A stretch of DNA of 64,000 nt, taken from Bradyrhizobium guangzhouense. GTDB taxonomy: Bacteria > Pseudomonadota > Alphaproteobacteria > Rhizobiales > Xanthobacteraceae. Shown here in pieces: positions 17,025-27,300 of this stretch. How positions within the stretch are numbered: position 1 is the first letter of the stretch; each line of letters opens with the position of its first letter. The DNA lies in the NCBI RefSeq assembly GCF_004114955.1, contig NZ_CP030053.1, forward strand, positions 1,550,001-1,614,000, given 5' to 3'. Position numbers and translations under genes: made by a program. The notes beneath the pieces are model-generated. The model was not told the DNA's origin, ran no database searches, and worked only from the letters and a program-made list of their open reading frames with translations.

Positions 17025-18926
17025 ATGCGCTGCATCCGTGCATTGCTGCTGGCCGCTTGTGTGCTGGGATCGCTGCTGCTCGCATCAGTGGAACCTGGTC
17101 ATGCGCAGGGAATTCCGCAAGACATTCCGAGGAAGGATCTGCTGATCCTCGAGAACCCGGAAGGCACGGTCAAGAATGCCGGTTGGTTCAACATCTGGGT
17201 GATCAACGCCGGCGCGCAGTCCAATGGGCTGCAGCAGGCCGCGCTTGATACGCTCTGGTACATCGATCCCGAGAGCGGTCTCGACGGCGTCTGGGACAAT
17301 TCGCTCGCCGCCGACAAGCCGCAATACAACGCCGACTTCACTGAAATGACGGTCAAGCTGCGCAGCGGCATCTTCTGGAGCGATGGCGTCGAATTCACCG
17401 CCGACGACGTCGTCGCAACCGTGATGACCCAGATCAAGCATCCGGCCATGCGTTTCAGCGCGGTGCTGGCGAGCAACGTCGCCTCGGTCGAGGCGCCGGA
17501 TGCCCGCACCGTCGTGTTCAAGCTCAAGAAACCCAATTCACGCTTCCATACCAATTTCACGGTGCGCTGGGGCGCGGTGTGGATCCTGCCCAAGCACGTC
17601 TTCGACAAGGTCGAGGATCCCGTCAAATTCGATTTCAACAAGCCGATCTCGCTCGGCGCCTATGTGCTGCACAGCTACGATCCCGACGGCAAATGGTACA
17701 TCTGGCAGCTTCGCGATGACTGGCAGCGCACCACGCTCGCGCGCTTCGGCAAGCCGGGGCCGAAATATCTCGCTTACGTCGATCCCGGACCGCCCGACAA
17801 GCGGGTGATCGCGCAGCTCAACCACGAGCTCGATGTGATCCACGACATCGCGCCGGAGGGCATGTTTGCCCTCGCCAAACAGAGCAAGACGACGCGGGCC
17901 TGGTTCAAGGGATTCCCTTACGGCCATCCCGATCCGACGCTTCCGGCCGTCATCTTCAACACCCAGAATGAGAACTTCAAGAATCCGGACGTGCGGTGGG
18001 CGCTGGCGCTGCTGATCGACATCAAGGCCGTGGCGATGGCGGCCTATCGTGGCGCCGCCACCATATCGGCGATCGGCGTGCCGCCGACAGGCACCCATCC
18101 GGCGACCTATCACGCGCCGATGGAAGACTGGCTCAAAAGCTTCGAAATCGACACCGGCAAGCGCAAGATCAAGCCGTACGACCCGACCATCGGTAAGCAG
18201 ATTGCCGACATGTTGCGGCCGTCGATGGGCGAACAGATCCCGACCGATCCGGCTGAGATCGCCAAGGCGTTCGGCCGAGGCTGGTGGAAGACTGATCCGG
18301 TCGCGGCGCAGGAGCTTCTGGAGAAGGCCGGCTTCAGCAAGCGCGGCGGCGCCTGGGTCACGCCTGACGGAAAGCCCTTCACCGTCCGCGTCATGGTCGA
18401 GGGCGATCTGCGTCCGGTGATGACGCGAGCCGGAACGATGATCGTGCAACTGTGGAAGCAGGCCGGCATCGACGCCAGGATCGACGTCGCGCAAGGCACG
18501 CTGCCGACACGGCGGGCCGCCGGAGATTTCGACACCTTCATCGGCTGGAGCGTGGAGACCTGGGGCGGCCACCAGGACTTGTCCTACTTCCTCGACAGCT
18601 GGCATTCGCAATTCGTCGCCGAGCCGGGCAAGCCGCAGCCGCTGCGCAACTGGCAACGTTGGTCCAGTCCCGCGCTCGACAAGATCATCGAGGAGATCCG
18701 CACCGTCGGTTTCGACGATCCCCGATCGATCGAGCTCGGCAAGGACTACGTCAAACTCGCGGTGAAGGAGATGCCGACCATTCCGCTGATGGCCTACAAC
18801 GTGTTCACCGCAATGGACCAGACCTACTGGACCGGCTTTCCGACTGCAGAGAATCCCTACACCAATCCCGTGCCGAACTGGGGCAATTCGCGCTACATGT
18901 TCGTCCGGCTGAAGCCGGCAAATTAG
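17025..18926 (+). CDS. ABC transporter substrate-binding protein, family 5 (Opp/Dpp-like)
   Basis: A 633-residue periplasmic binding protein with a clear signal peptide (RALLLAACVLGSLLLAS, cleavage expected near GHA-QG at about residue 27). The family 5 core is visible: NSLAADKPQYNADFTEMTVKLRSGIFWSDG near the N-terminus and an SBP_bac_5 C-lobe. It is longer than a typical dipeptide-binding protein (about 530), as is common for oligosaccharide-binding members. It heads an operon of two permeases, two ATPases and a GH51 arabinofuranosidase, so the ligand is more likely an arabinose-containing oligosaccharide than a peptide (inference). ATG 17025 is preceded by GCGAGGACATC. Confidence 0.88.
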   Translation: MRCIRALLLAACVLGSLLLASVEPGHAQGIPQDIPRKDLLILENPEGTVKNAGWFNIWVINAGAQSNGLQQAALDTLWYIDPESGLDGVWDNSLAADKPQYNADFTEMTVKLRSGIFWSDGVEFTADDVVATVMTQIKHPAMRFSAVLASNVASVEAPDARTVVFKLKKPNSRFHTNFTVRWGAVWILPKHVFDKVEDPVKFDFNKPISLGAYVLHSYDPDGKWYIWQLRDDWQRTTLARFGKPGPKYLAYVDPGPPDKRVIAQLNHELDVIHDIAPEGMFALAKQSKTTRAWFKGFPYGHPDPTLPAVIFNTQNENFKNPDVRWALALLIDIKAVAMAAYRGAATISAIGVPPTGTHPATYHAPMEDWLKSFEIDTGKRKIKPYDPTIGKQIADMLRPSMGEQIPTDPAEIAKAFGRGWWKTDPVAAQELLEKAGFSKRGGAWVTPDGKPFTVRVMVEGDLRPVMTRAGTMIVQLWKQAGIDARIDVAQGTLPTRRAAGDFDTFIGWSVETWGGHQDLSYFLDSWHSQFVAEPGKPQPLRNWQRWSSPALDKIIEEIRTVGFDDPRSIELGKDYVKLAVKEMPTIPLMAYNVFTAMDQTYWTGFPTAENPYTNPVPNWGNSRYMFVRLKPAN

Positions 18927-18991
18927 CAAGCGATGATCGTGGTGCACTCGCAGCTGCCTCAACGACCTTGCCGAGAGTCCCGGGTGCTGCC

Positions 18992-19996
18992 GTGAGCGGG
19001 TACGCCGGCTACGTCGGCCGCCGGCTCGCGCAGTTCCTGCTCGTTGTCTTCATCGGCATCAACATCGCCTATGTCGTGACCCATGCTTCGCCGATAGATC
19101 CGGTCGAGCAATCGATCTCGGCGGTGACTTCCTTCGGCAACACCGCGCCTGAAGCGATCGATCGGATGCGACATTCGTTGCGCGAGCTCTATGGTCTCGG
19201 CGGCACGCCCGTTCAACAATATCTGACGTTCTGGAAGCGGATCCTGAGCGCCGATTTTGGCCCCTCGCTGTCGGCATTTCCAACGCCCGTCGGCACCCTG
19301 ATTGGACGTGCGCTGCCGTGGACGGCGGGCCTGCTCACGGTTTCGACCATCATTGCCTGGGTGCTTGGAAACCTGCTGGGAGGCCTTGCCGGCTACTACC
19401 GGCAGAGCCGCGGGCTGAAGCTGATGGGAGTGATCGCCATGGGCCTTCATCCGATCCCCTATTACATCCTGGCCATGCTGCTGCTGATCCTGTTCGGCTT
19501 CATCTGGCCGGTGCTGCCGATCAGTGGTGGGGCGACGATGAATCTGCCGCAGACCCTGACACCCGAATTCGTCTGGAGCGTGCTGCAACACGCGATCCTG
19601 CCGGCGCTCTCGCTGATCCTGATCGGTGTGGGGAGCTGGTTTCTCGGCATGCGTTCGCTGGTCTCCAATGTCCTCGCCGAGGATTACGTCGTCTATGCCG
19701 AGCTTGCCGGCGTGAAGTCCTGGCGCATCCTGACATCCTATGTGATGCGCAACGCGCTCGTGCCGCAGGTCACGGGCCTTGCGATGTCGCTCGGCGGCAT
19801 CTTCAACGGCGCCGTGATCACCGAAAAGGTGTTCGGTTATCCAGGCCTCGGCTCGCTCCTGGTCGATGCCGTCTATGCCGGCGACTACGGTCTTGTCCTC
19901 GGTGTTACCACCATCTCGATCCTCGGCGTGTCGGTTGGCGTGCTCGCAATCGACCTTCTGTACCCGCTGCTCGATCCCCGGGTGAAAGTCAGCTGA
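18992..19996 (+). CDS. ABC transporter permease (DppB/OppB type)
   Basis: A 334-residue inner-membrane permease. It starts with GYVGRRLAQFLLVVFIGINIAYVV, a first membrane helix typical of DppB-like subunits, and ends in TEKVFGYPGLGSLLVDAVYAGDYGLV, the conserved ATPase-contact and final-helix region. About six membrane segments are visible. The start is GTG 18992; longer readings overlap the binding-protein gene. Its stop overlaps the next permease start by one base (TGATG), so the two are translationally coupled. Confidence 0.87.
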   Translation: MSGYAGYVGRRLAQFLLVVFIGINIAYVVTHASPIDPVEQSISAVTSFGNTAPEAIDRMRHSLRELYGLGGTPVQQYLTFWKRILSADFGPSLSAFPTPVGTLIGRALPWTAGLLTVSTIIAWVLGNLLGGLAGYYRQSRGLKLMGVIAMGLHPIPYYILAMLLLILFGFIWPVLPISGGATMNLPQTLTPEFVWSVLQHAILPALSLILIGVGSWFLGMRSLVSNVLAEDYVVYAELAGVKSWRILTSYVMRNALVPQVTGLAMSLGGIFNGAVITEKVFGYPGLGSLLVDAVYAGDYGLVLGVTTISILGVSVGVLAIDLLYPLLDPRVKVS

Positions 19997-20859
19997 TGCG
20001 CGTCTTTCTCCGCGATTTGCTGCGCTACAGGGCCGAATTCCGGATCGGGCTCGTGCTGGTTGCGCTCGTCCTGCTGCTGTCCGTGCTGGCGAGCTTCTCG
20101 CCATACCCGCCTGACAGCGTCTATGTGGTGCCGCCGGATCTGCCACCGTCGCCGACATACTGGTTCGGCACCACGTCGCGCGGGCAGGACGTGTTCTGGC
20201 AATTGAGCTTCGCCATCCGGAATACATTGCTGTTCGGCGGCACGGTGGCGCTGGTCAGCCGCCTGGTCGCGCTCGCGGTCGGGCTCATCAGTGGTTACAA
20301 GGGCGGCTGGATCGATCGCGCCTTGATGTCCGTGAACGATACCTTCATCGTCATCCCGCTGCTGCCGATCCTGGTGCTGTTCTATTTCGTGATGCGCGAC
20401 CGCATCTCGTGGCTGATGCTGGCGCTGATCATGGCCTGTTTCGGCTGGGCTTACGATGCGCGGCTGATCCGCTCGGTGGTCTTGAGCTTGCGGCAGCGCG
20501 AATTCACCCAGACCAGCTTGTTCTCCGGAATGAGCACGCGGCAGATCCTGACCGAGGAACATCTGCCCTACGTCGTGCCGATCCTGTTCTCCACGACCAT
20601 GAACAACATGGTGTGGTCGATCGGGCTCGAGGTGACGCTTGCCGTGCTCGGCTTCACCGACATCAACACCCCGACGATCGGCGGTATGATCTATTGGGCC
20701 AACCAGCATATGGCGATGGTTGCGGGTATCTGGTGGTGGATCGCCTTTCCGACCATCGCGGTGATCATGGCGTTTATCGGGCTCTTCCTGCTCGCGGTCT
20801 CGGTGAACGCCCATCTCGATCCGAGAAGCCGCCTCTGGAGCACGGGAGAGGCTTCGTGA
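19996..20859 (+). CDS. ABC transporter permease (DppC/OppC type)
   Basis: A 287-residue permease with an N-terminal membrane anchor (GLVLVALVLLLSVLASFSPY), the DppC-like YWFGTTSRGQDVFWQLSFAIRNTL motif and later membrane helices ending IAVIMAFIGLFLLAVSVNAHLDP. The segment LTEEHLPYVVPILFSTTMNNMVWS contains the EAA-type loop that docks to the ATPase. ATG 19996 overlaps the upstream stop and its own stop overlaps the ATPase start, so subunit genes are strictly coupled. Confidence 0.87.
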   Translation: MRVFLRDLLRYRAEFRIGLVLVALVLLLSVLASFSPYPPDSVYVVPPDLPPSPTYWFGTTSRGQDVFWQLSFAIRNTLLFGGTVALVSRLVALAVGLISGYKGGWIDRALMSVNDTFIVIPLLPILVLFYFVMRDRISWLMLALIMACFGWAYDARLIRSVVLSLRQREFTQTSLFSGMSTRQILTEEHLPYVVPILFSTTMNNMVWSIGLEVTLAVLGFTDINTPTIGGMIYWANQHMAMVAGIWWWIAFPTIAVIMAFIGLFLLAVSVNAHLDPRSRLWSTGEAS

Positions 20860-21893
20860 TGCACGCGAGCGCCGAGCAGCCGCACGGGGATCAAGAGGCT
20901 CAGCCGCTTCTCGTCGTTCGCGATCTGCAAGCCCATTATCGGACCAGCCATGCCGGTGTCAGGCGCGGCATCCGGGCGGTCGACGGTGTCAGCTTCGCCG
21001 TGCGCCGCGGCGAGATCTATGGTCTCGCCGGGGAATCGAGCTCCGGCAAGACCACACTGATCAAGAGCATTGCGGGTGCGATCAAGCCTCCGCTCGAGAT
21101 CGTCGGCGGAAGCATGGAGTTTGCGTTCCTGCCCGGCTATGGCGGATTGCACCGTGCACCGCCAGCGGAATTGGAGCGAATACGCTGGCGGCGACTGTCC
21201 TACATCATGCAGGGTTCAATGAACGTGCTGAACCCGGTGCGTCGTGTCCGGTCCTCGTTCGTGGATTTCGCCTATCCGCATATCGGCGGCAGCCGAAAGC
21301 AGTTCGAGCAGCAAGTGGTCGCCCATCTGGCTCGCGTCAAACTCGATCCTTCGGTGCTGTCAGCCTTTCCACACGAGCTCTCGGGCGGGATGCGGCAACG
21401 CGCCGCGCTTGCGCTCGCGACGATCTGCCGGCCCGGATTTATCATTGCCGACGAGCCGACCACCGCGCTCGACGTGGTGGTGCAGAAGGAGGTGCTCGGC
21501 ATGATCCGCGGGATTCAGCGCGAGACCGGCTCGTCGGTTCTGTTCGTCACGCATGACATGGGCGTGCATGCGCATATTACCGACCGCCTCGCGATCATGT
21601 ATGCCGGGCGCCTCGTGGAGGAGGCCGCGACCGGGGAGATCTTCCGAAACCCGCTGCATCCCTACACCAAGAACCTGATCTCGAGCCTTCCGCGCATCGG
21701 CGAGAACGCGCCGCGCGCAGGGCTTGGCGGCGCGCCGCCGAACCTGGCCGATCCCCCGTCGGGTTGCCGCTTCCATCCGCGCTGTCCGCTCGCAAGCGAG
21801 ATCTGCAGCCGTGAGGTTCCCGTGATGCGTGAAGCGCGTGCCGGCCATCGCGTTGCATGCTTTGCGGTCAATGGGACGACAGGACATGAATGA
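20859..21893 (+). CDS. ABC transporter ATPase (DppD/OppD type)
   Basis: A 344-residue ATPase with Walker A GESSSGKT, signature LSGGMRQR, Walker B FIIADEPTTALD and the C-terminal oligopeptide-transporter extension (GCRFHPRCPLASEIC, cysteine-rich). The Walker A has Ser-Ser-Ser instead of the usual SGSGK order but keeps GxxxxGKT. ATG 20859 overlaps the permease stop; GTG 20856 is possible. It overlaps the second ATPase gene by eight bases. Confidence 0.88.
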   Translation: MHASAEQPHGDQEAQPLLVVRDLQAHYRTSHAGVRRGIRAVDGVSFAVRRGEIYGLAGESSSGKTTLIKSIAGAIKPPLEIVGGSMEFAFLPGYGGLHRAPPAELERIRWRRLSYIMQGSMNVLNPVRRVRSSFVDFAYPHIGGSRKQFEQQVVAHLARVKLDPSVLSAFPHELSGGMRQRAALALATICRPGFIIADEPTTALDVVVQKEVLGMIRGIQRETGSSVLFVTHDMGVHAHITDRLAIMYAGRLVEEAATGEIFRNPLHPYTKNLISSLPRIGENAPRAGLGGAPPNLADPPSGCRFHPRCPLASEICSREVPVMREARAGHRVACFAVNGTTGHE

Positions 21894-22752
21894 TCTTCTG
21901 CTCGATGTCATCGACGTCGGCAAAACCTTCGTTCGCGGAGGGCTGTTGTCGCGGGAGAAGATCGTTGCGGTGAACAAGGTGAGCGTGCAGCTCTCCGCCG
22001 GGCGGCCGGAGATCCTGGCGATCATCGGCGAATCCGGCAGCGGCAAGACGACCCTTGCCCGGATGATCCTGAACATGGAAACACCGACCAGCGGCAGGCT
22101 GCTGCTCGACGGCATCGACCTTGCGGCCATCAGCGGCAGTGCCGGTCGGCTGGCGTTCATGCACAAGGTGCAGCCAATCTTTCAGAATCCGTTTGAATCC
22201 TTCAACCCGCTGAAGCGCGTCGAGCGGTATCTGCTTATGACGCGACGCCGATTTGCCGGGACGGCAAGTGAGATCACGGATGTGGCGGCCGTCGATGCGG
22301 CGCTGCACAAGGTGGGTTTGTCGCTCAAGGAGGTGAGCGGCCGATACCCGCACGAGCTGTCCGGCGGGCAGCTCCAACGAGTCGCGATTGCGCGGGCGCT
22401 GCTGGCCGAGCCGAAATTGGTCGTGGCGGATGAGCCGGTCTCCATGATCGATGCGTCCCTGCGCATGTCCATCGTCAATCTGTTCAGGACGTTGCGGGAC
22501 GAGCTGGGGATATCGATCATCTACGTCACGCACGATCTGGCGACCGCCTACTACATCAGCGATCGTATCGTGATCATGCAGAAGGGCAGCGTCGTCGAAA
22601 GTGGTGATGCGAGAGCGGTGCTGAGGGCGCCGCGGCATCCCTATACGCATCAATTGCGCGAAGCCGTGCTATTACCCGAGGTCGCCAACGTTCCGAACGT
22701 CACGGCCAGCATGAATGATCTCAGCCCCGGAGCACCCGAGAGGAGAGCATGA
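21886..22752 (+). CDS. ABC transporter ATPase (DppF/OppF type)
   Basis: A 288-residue ATPase with Walker A GESGSGKT, Q-loop QPIFQNPFESFNP, signature LSGGQLQRVAIARALL, Walker B LVVADEPVSMID and the H-loop in YVTHDLATAYYI. It pairs with the preceding ATPase to power the importer. The start at ATG 21886 lies inside the previous gene; the longer reading from 21829 overlaps it more and has no better site. Its stop overlaps the arabinofuranosidase start (ATGA). Confidence 0.88.
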   Translation: MNDLLLDVIDVGKTFVRGGLLSREKIVAVNKVSVQLSAGRPEILAIIGESGSGKTTLARMILNMETPTSGRLLLDGIDLAAISGSAGRLAFMHKVQPIFQNPFESFNPLKRVERYLLMTRRRFAGTASEITDVAAVDAALHKVGLSLKEVSGRYPHELSGGQLQRVAIARALLAEPKLVVADEPVSMIDASLRMSIVNLFRTLRDELGISIIYVTHDLATAYYISDRIVIMQKGSVVESGDARAVLRAPRHPYTHQLREAVLLPEVANVPNVTASMNDLSPGAPERRA

Positions 22753-24293
22753 GGAAAGCCAGAGTTCTGATCGACCGCGACTTCGCCATCGGTCACACCG
22801 ACCCTCGCTTGTTCGGTGCGTTCGTCGAGCATCTCGGGCGATGCGTCTATGGCGGCATCTACGAACCCGCTCACCCGACAGCGGACGAAAGGGGATTTCG
22901 GAAGGACGTGCTCGCTCTGGTGAAGGAGCTCGGCCCGACGCTCATCAGATATCCCGGCGGTAATTTCGTCTCGGGCTACAATTGGGAGGACGGCGTCGGC
23001 CCGCAGGAGACGAGGCCGGCGCGCCTTGACCTCGCCTGGTTCAGTACCGAGCCGAACAGCTTTGGCACCAATGAATTCATGGACTGGTGCAGGGCCGCCG
23101 ACGTTGCGCCGATGATGGCGGTCAATCTCGGCACCCGCGGCGGCGATGCCGCGCGCAATCTGGTCGAATATTGCAACCATCCGGGCGGCACGGCCTGGTC
23201 GGAGCTGCGCCGTAGCCATGGCTGGGACAAGCCGCACGGCGTCAAGCTGTGGTGCCTCGGCAACGAGGTCGATGGGCCCTGGCAGATGGAGCACAAGAGC
23301 GCCGCCGACTACGGTGCCCTCGCGCGCGAAGCCGCCAAGATGATGCGCTGGATCGACCCGACCATCGAGCTGGCGGCATGCGGCTCATCGGGGCGCAACA
23401 TGCCGACCTTCGGCCAGTGGGAGGACACGGTCCTCGAGCACACTTTCGATCACGTCGAGTACATATCGCTTCATACCTATCTCAACAATTACAAGCAGGA
23501 TACGGCCTCGTTTCTCGCCAGCCCCGATTTGATGGACAGCTTCATCGACGAGGTCGTCGCGATCGCTGACGCGGTGGCGGCCAGGCGGCGTTCCAACAAG
23601 CGCCTGATGCTGAGCTTCGATGAATGGAACGTCTGGTACCGAACCCGCCGCAACCGCGCCGACCGGGTCAAAGAGGGCTGGCCGGTGGCGCCGCCGATCC
23701 TCGAGGAAATCTACACGATGGAGGACGCGCTCGCCTTTGGCGGCGCCTGCATTTCCCTGCTCAATCATGCCGATCGAGTCAGGGTTGCCTGCCTCGCGCA
23801 GCTCGTCAACGTCATCGCACCGATCATGACCGAGACGGGAGGCGGCGCCTGGCGCCAGACCACCTTCTATCCGTTCGCGCACATGACCCGCTTCGGCCGC
23901 GGCAAGGTCTTGCGCACGCAGGCGGAGTCCGAAACCTACGATTCCCAGTATTACGATCCCCGTGGCACCCAGGAGCAGTTCTTTCCCGTGCCGAACGTGC
24001 CGTACCTGAAGATCGCGGCCGTGGCGTCAGAGGATGGCGGCCTGTCGCTGTTTCTGCTCAATCGCGACCTGAAGCAGGAGATGGAGGTGAGCGTCGAGGC
24101 AAGAAGCTTCGGCCGGCTGACGGTGAGCGAGCGGCTCGAACTGCGGCATGATGATCTCAAGGCGACGAATACCAAAACCGCGCCAAGCAAGGTCAAGCCG
24201 GCGCCGCTGCAGAGTGTGTCCTTCGACGGTGGACGATTGCAGACGACGCTCAAGCCGGCGTCATGGAACGTGATTCATCTGTCGGCAGGCTGA
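22749..24293 (+). CDS. Alpha-L-arabinofuranosidase, glycoside hydrolase family 51
   Basis: A 514-residue cytoplasmic enzyme without signal peptide. GH51 landmarks are GAFVEHLGRCVYGGIYEP at the N-terminus, RYPGGNFVSGYNWEDG, the acid/base glutamate in LWCLGNEVDGPW and the nucleophile glutamate in LSFDEWNVWY, followed by a C-terminal beta domain. It releases terminal arabinofuranose from arabinan- or arabinoxylan-derived oligosaccharides. The ATGA overlap with the transporter ATPase makes it the last gene of the import operon, so cleavage after uptake is the natural reading. Confidence 0.92.
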   Translation: MRKARVLIDRDFAIGHTDPRLFGAFVEHLGRCVYGGIYEPAHPTADERGFRKDVLALVKELGPTLIRYPGGNFVSGYNWEDGVGPQETRPARLDLAWFSTEPNSFGTNEFMDWCRAADVAPMMAVNLGTRGGDAARNLVEYCNHPGGTAWSELRRSHGWDKPHGVKLWCLGNEVDGPWQMEHKSAADYGALAREAAKMMRWIDPTIELAACGSSGRNMPTFGQWEDTVLEHTFDHVEYISLHTYLNNYKQDTASFLASPDLMDSFIDEVVAIADAVAARRRSNKRLMLSFDEWNVWYRTRRNRADRVKEGWPVAPPILEEIYTMEDALAFGGACISLLNHADRVRVACLAQLVNVIAPIMTETGGGAWRQTTFYPFAHMTRFGRGKVLRTQAESETYDSQYYDPRGTQEQFFPVPNVPYLKIAAVASEDGGLSLFLLNRDLKQEMEVSVEARSFGRLTVSERLELRHDDLKATNTKTAPSKVKPAPLQSVSFDGGRLQTTLKPASWNVIHLSAG

Positions 24294-24330
24294 GGATGGC
24301 AAGGCTCAGGCGGATGCGAGCGGAGACTGT

Positions 24331-27300
24331 TTATGGCGTGACGCCGGGACGTCCCCGCGACTCGAGGACCTGGCGAATGGCATGCGCCAGATCTGCGGGC
24401 CGGTACGGCTTGCTCAGCAGGGTGATATCAGGGTCGAGCCGACCGTCATGCATCATGGCGGCTTCCGGGTAGCCCGACATATAGAGCACGGGTACGCCGG
24501 GACGCCGCCGGAGAACGGCATCGGCAAGTTCGCGGCCGTTCATCCCGCCGGGCATGACGACATCGGTGAAGAGCAGATCGAAGGCCGCGCCTTGGTCGAC
24601 GAGCGCGAGAGCCTCCGGGCCGTTGGGGGCCGCGATCGTGCGATAGCCGAAGCTCTTCAGCTGGGCTTCGACATAATTGCGGACCAGCTCGTCGTCCTCG
24701 ACCAGGAGAATGGTTTCACTGCCGCGTTGCAGCTCGCCCTTCGTCGCCACGCGCGCGGAGGCTGCGGCCTGGGTCGCGCGCGGCAGGTACAGGCTGAAGG
24801 TCGTTCCCACCCCTTCTTCGCTGTCGATTCTGATATGCCCGCCGGACTGCTTGATGAAGCCATACACCATGCTCAAGCCGAGGCCCGTTCCCTTGCCGAG
24901 CTCCTTGGTCGTGAAGAACGGCTCGAAGATCTTGTCCCGGATCGCCCGGGGAATACCCGAGCCAGTATCGCTCACCGTGACCAGAACGAAGTCGCCGGGC
25001 GTATTGTCCGGGCCCGGATTGTCGGGGCCAAAGCTCACATTCGTGGTGCCGAAGGAGATCTTGCCTCCGCCGGCCATCGCGTCGCGTGCATTGACGGCGA
25101 GGTTGATCAGGGCGGTCGAGAGCTGGCCCGGATCGATCAGCGCATGCCAGCAATCCGCTTGCAGCATGGAGCCGATCTCGATGTGCTCGCCCAGCGTCGG
25201 CCGCAGCAGCTTTGCGGTGTCGACAATGAGATTGTTGACGTCGACGTTGCGCGGTTGAAGTGGCTGCCTGCGCGCGAAAGCGAGGAGCTGCATCGTCAGA
25301 TCGGCGCCGCGTGTGGCGGCGTCGTCGATCATATGTGCAATGGCCACGAGGTCCGGCTGGTCCGCAAGCCCGTCGATCAGGATCTGGATGGTCCCGGTGA
25401 TGACCGTCAGGATGTTGTTGAAGTCATGTGCGACGCCACCGGTGAGCTGGCCGACCGCGTCCATCTTCTGCGCCTGGCGCAACTGCTGCTCGAGGCGCAG
25501 ACGCTGGCTGATGTCGCGTCCGATCACGATGATCAGCTCCTGGCCGCCGGTCGAGACGTGAGCGGCAGACATTTCGACATCGAGGCCCTTGTCGTCGGGG
25601 CCGTTCAGGCGAAGCTGCAACAGTCCCGTCGAATCCGGCGCCAGCAGTCTGGCGACCTCGGTTGCGTCCGCAGGGACGAGGATGGAGCGGAACGGCAGGC
25701 CGATGATCTGCTCCCGAGCCCGCCCCAGCATCACCCCGGCGGTGCGATTTGCCTCGATCACGCGGCCGCCTTGGTCAAGAACCAGGATCGCGTCATGCGC
25801 CTGTTCCATGAGCAGGCGGTATTTCTCCTCGGCCTGCTTCCGCGCCGTGAGGTCGAGCACGAACGAGACGCATTGATCGGACGATCCGGCCAGCGAGGCG
25901 GATCCGATCAGAACGGGAACGCGGCTGCCGTCCTTCCTGATGAACTCCTTTTCCCGCGAGGGGGTCTGCCCGGATGTCCTGAGCTGTTCGATCCGCTGCA
26001 TGTCTCCGTCGCGATACTCCGCCGGGGTCATGTCGTTCCAGCGGATTGCGTTCGAGACCAGGTCCTGCCTGGAATATCCGGTCATGCTCAGGAAAGCGTC
26101 GTTGGCGTAGCTGACGTCGCCGTTGCCGTCCCAGAACAGGATGCCGATAATGTTGGAATCGACGAGACGGCGGATGCGTGCTTCGCGCTCCTGGAGATCG
26201 CGATAGAGCAGCGTGTTCTCCAGCGAAATCGCCGCTTGTGCCGCGAGCAGGTCCAGCACCGCCACGCGATCCGGCGTGAAGGCGTGTGTCGTCAGCGTAT
26301 TCTCGAGATAAAGCAAGCCGATGAGCTTAGCTTGCTTCAGCAGTGGGAGGCAAAGCATCGATCTTGGGTGTCGGCGCCGCACATAGTCGTCACCGTAGAG
26401 CGGATCGGGCCGCGTCGCGTCGTCGACGATGAGGGGCTTTTGCGCGCGAATGACGTAGCGCAGCAGAGCCTCCGGACAATCCGGCGTCGAAAGCGGGGTC
26501 TGACGCATCGCGACAGTGAACTCGTCGCCCCTGGATTGGCCTTCCGCTTCGATGCGGAAGTCGTCGTGCCGCGACAAGATCAGCAGGCCGCGATCGGCGC
26601 CGGCGTTTTGCAGCACGATCTTCATCAGCGTCTCGATCAGCTTCGGCAGCTCGATTTCACTCGAGACGGCCTGGGACGCCTTCACCACGGTGGTGACGTC
26701 CATCTGCTGGATGGTCAGGCGGCTTCCGGAGCCGGTATCTTCGGCGACGTGGAGCCGTGGATAGAGGTGTTCGAGCTGCCTGACCTTTGGCTCGGCTCCC
26801 CAGCGAATAAATCCATAGTGGGCATCGCGCAGATAGGCATTGGCAATCTTGTCGAAGCCGCGCGTCGTGTAGAAGCGCCCGGCGAGTTCGTTGGCGATGG
26901 CCTCGTTCTGAGGAAAGCCGTTTGCATGCGCCGCGGCGATCGCCCGGTCGTAGAATCGCATCGCATCGAGCTCGCGACCTTCGATGCGCGCGATTTCGGC
27001 CGAGATGAGAGCGGCGCGGTCGGCGAAATCTTCCGGGCTGATTTCGGCCAGTTGCTGAAGCTGGCGGTGGTGGCGGGTCAGTGCGTCGAGATGCCGGACA
27101 CGTTCGCCCGGGGCGGCGACCTCGCAAAACGCGGCCTCGGCCAAGGCCGCATAGAAGTGAAAGTCAATTCGATCGAACAGGGCTTTCGATGTCCACAAGA
27201 GCTTGTCGGCCTTTGCTGCGGCGGCGATGGCGGCGGGATCGTTTGCAAGCACGCGTGCCTGCAGCTTGCGGGTCCAGTACCAGAATCCGGCCTGCTCCAG

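Noticed and set aside
16398..17248. Overlapping long open frames in the 0.6 kb repeat and into the binding-protein leader
   Set aside because: They vary between repeat copies, lack recognisable domains and are by-products of high GC.
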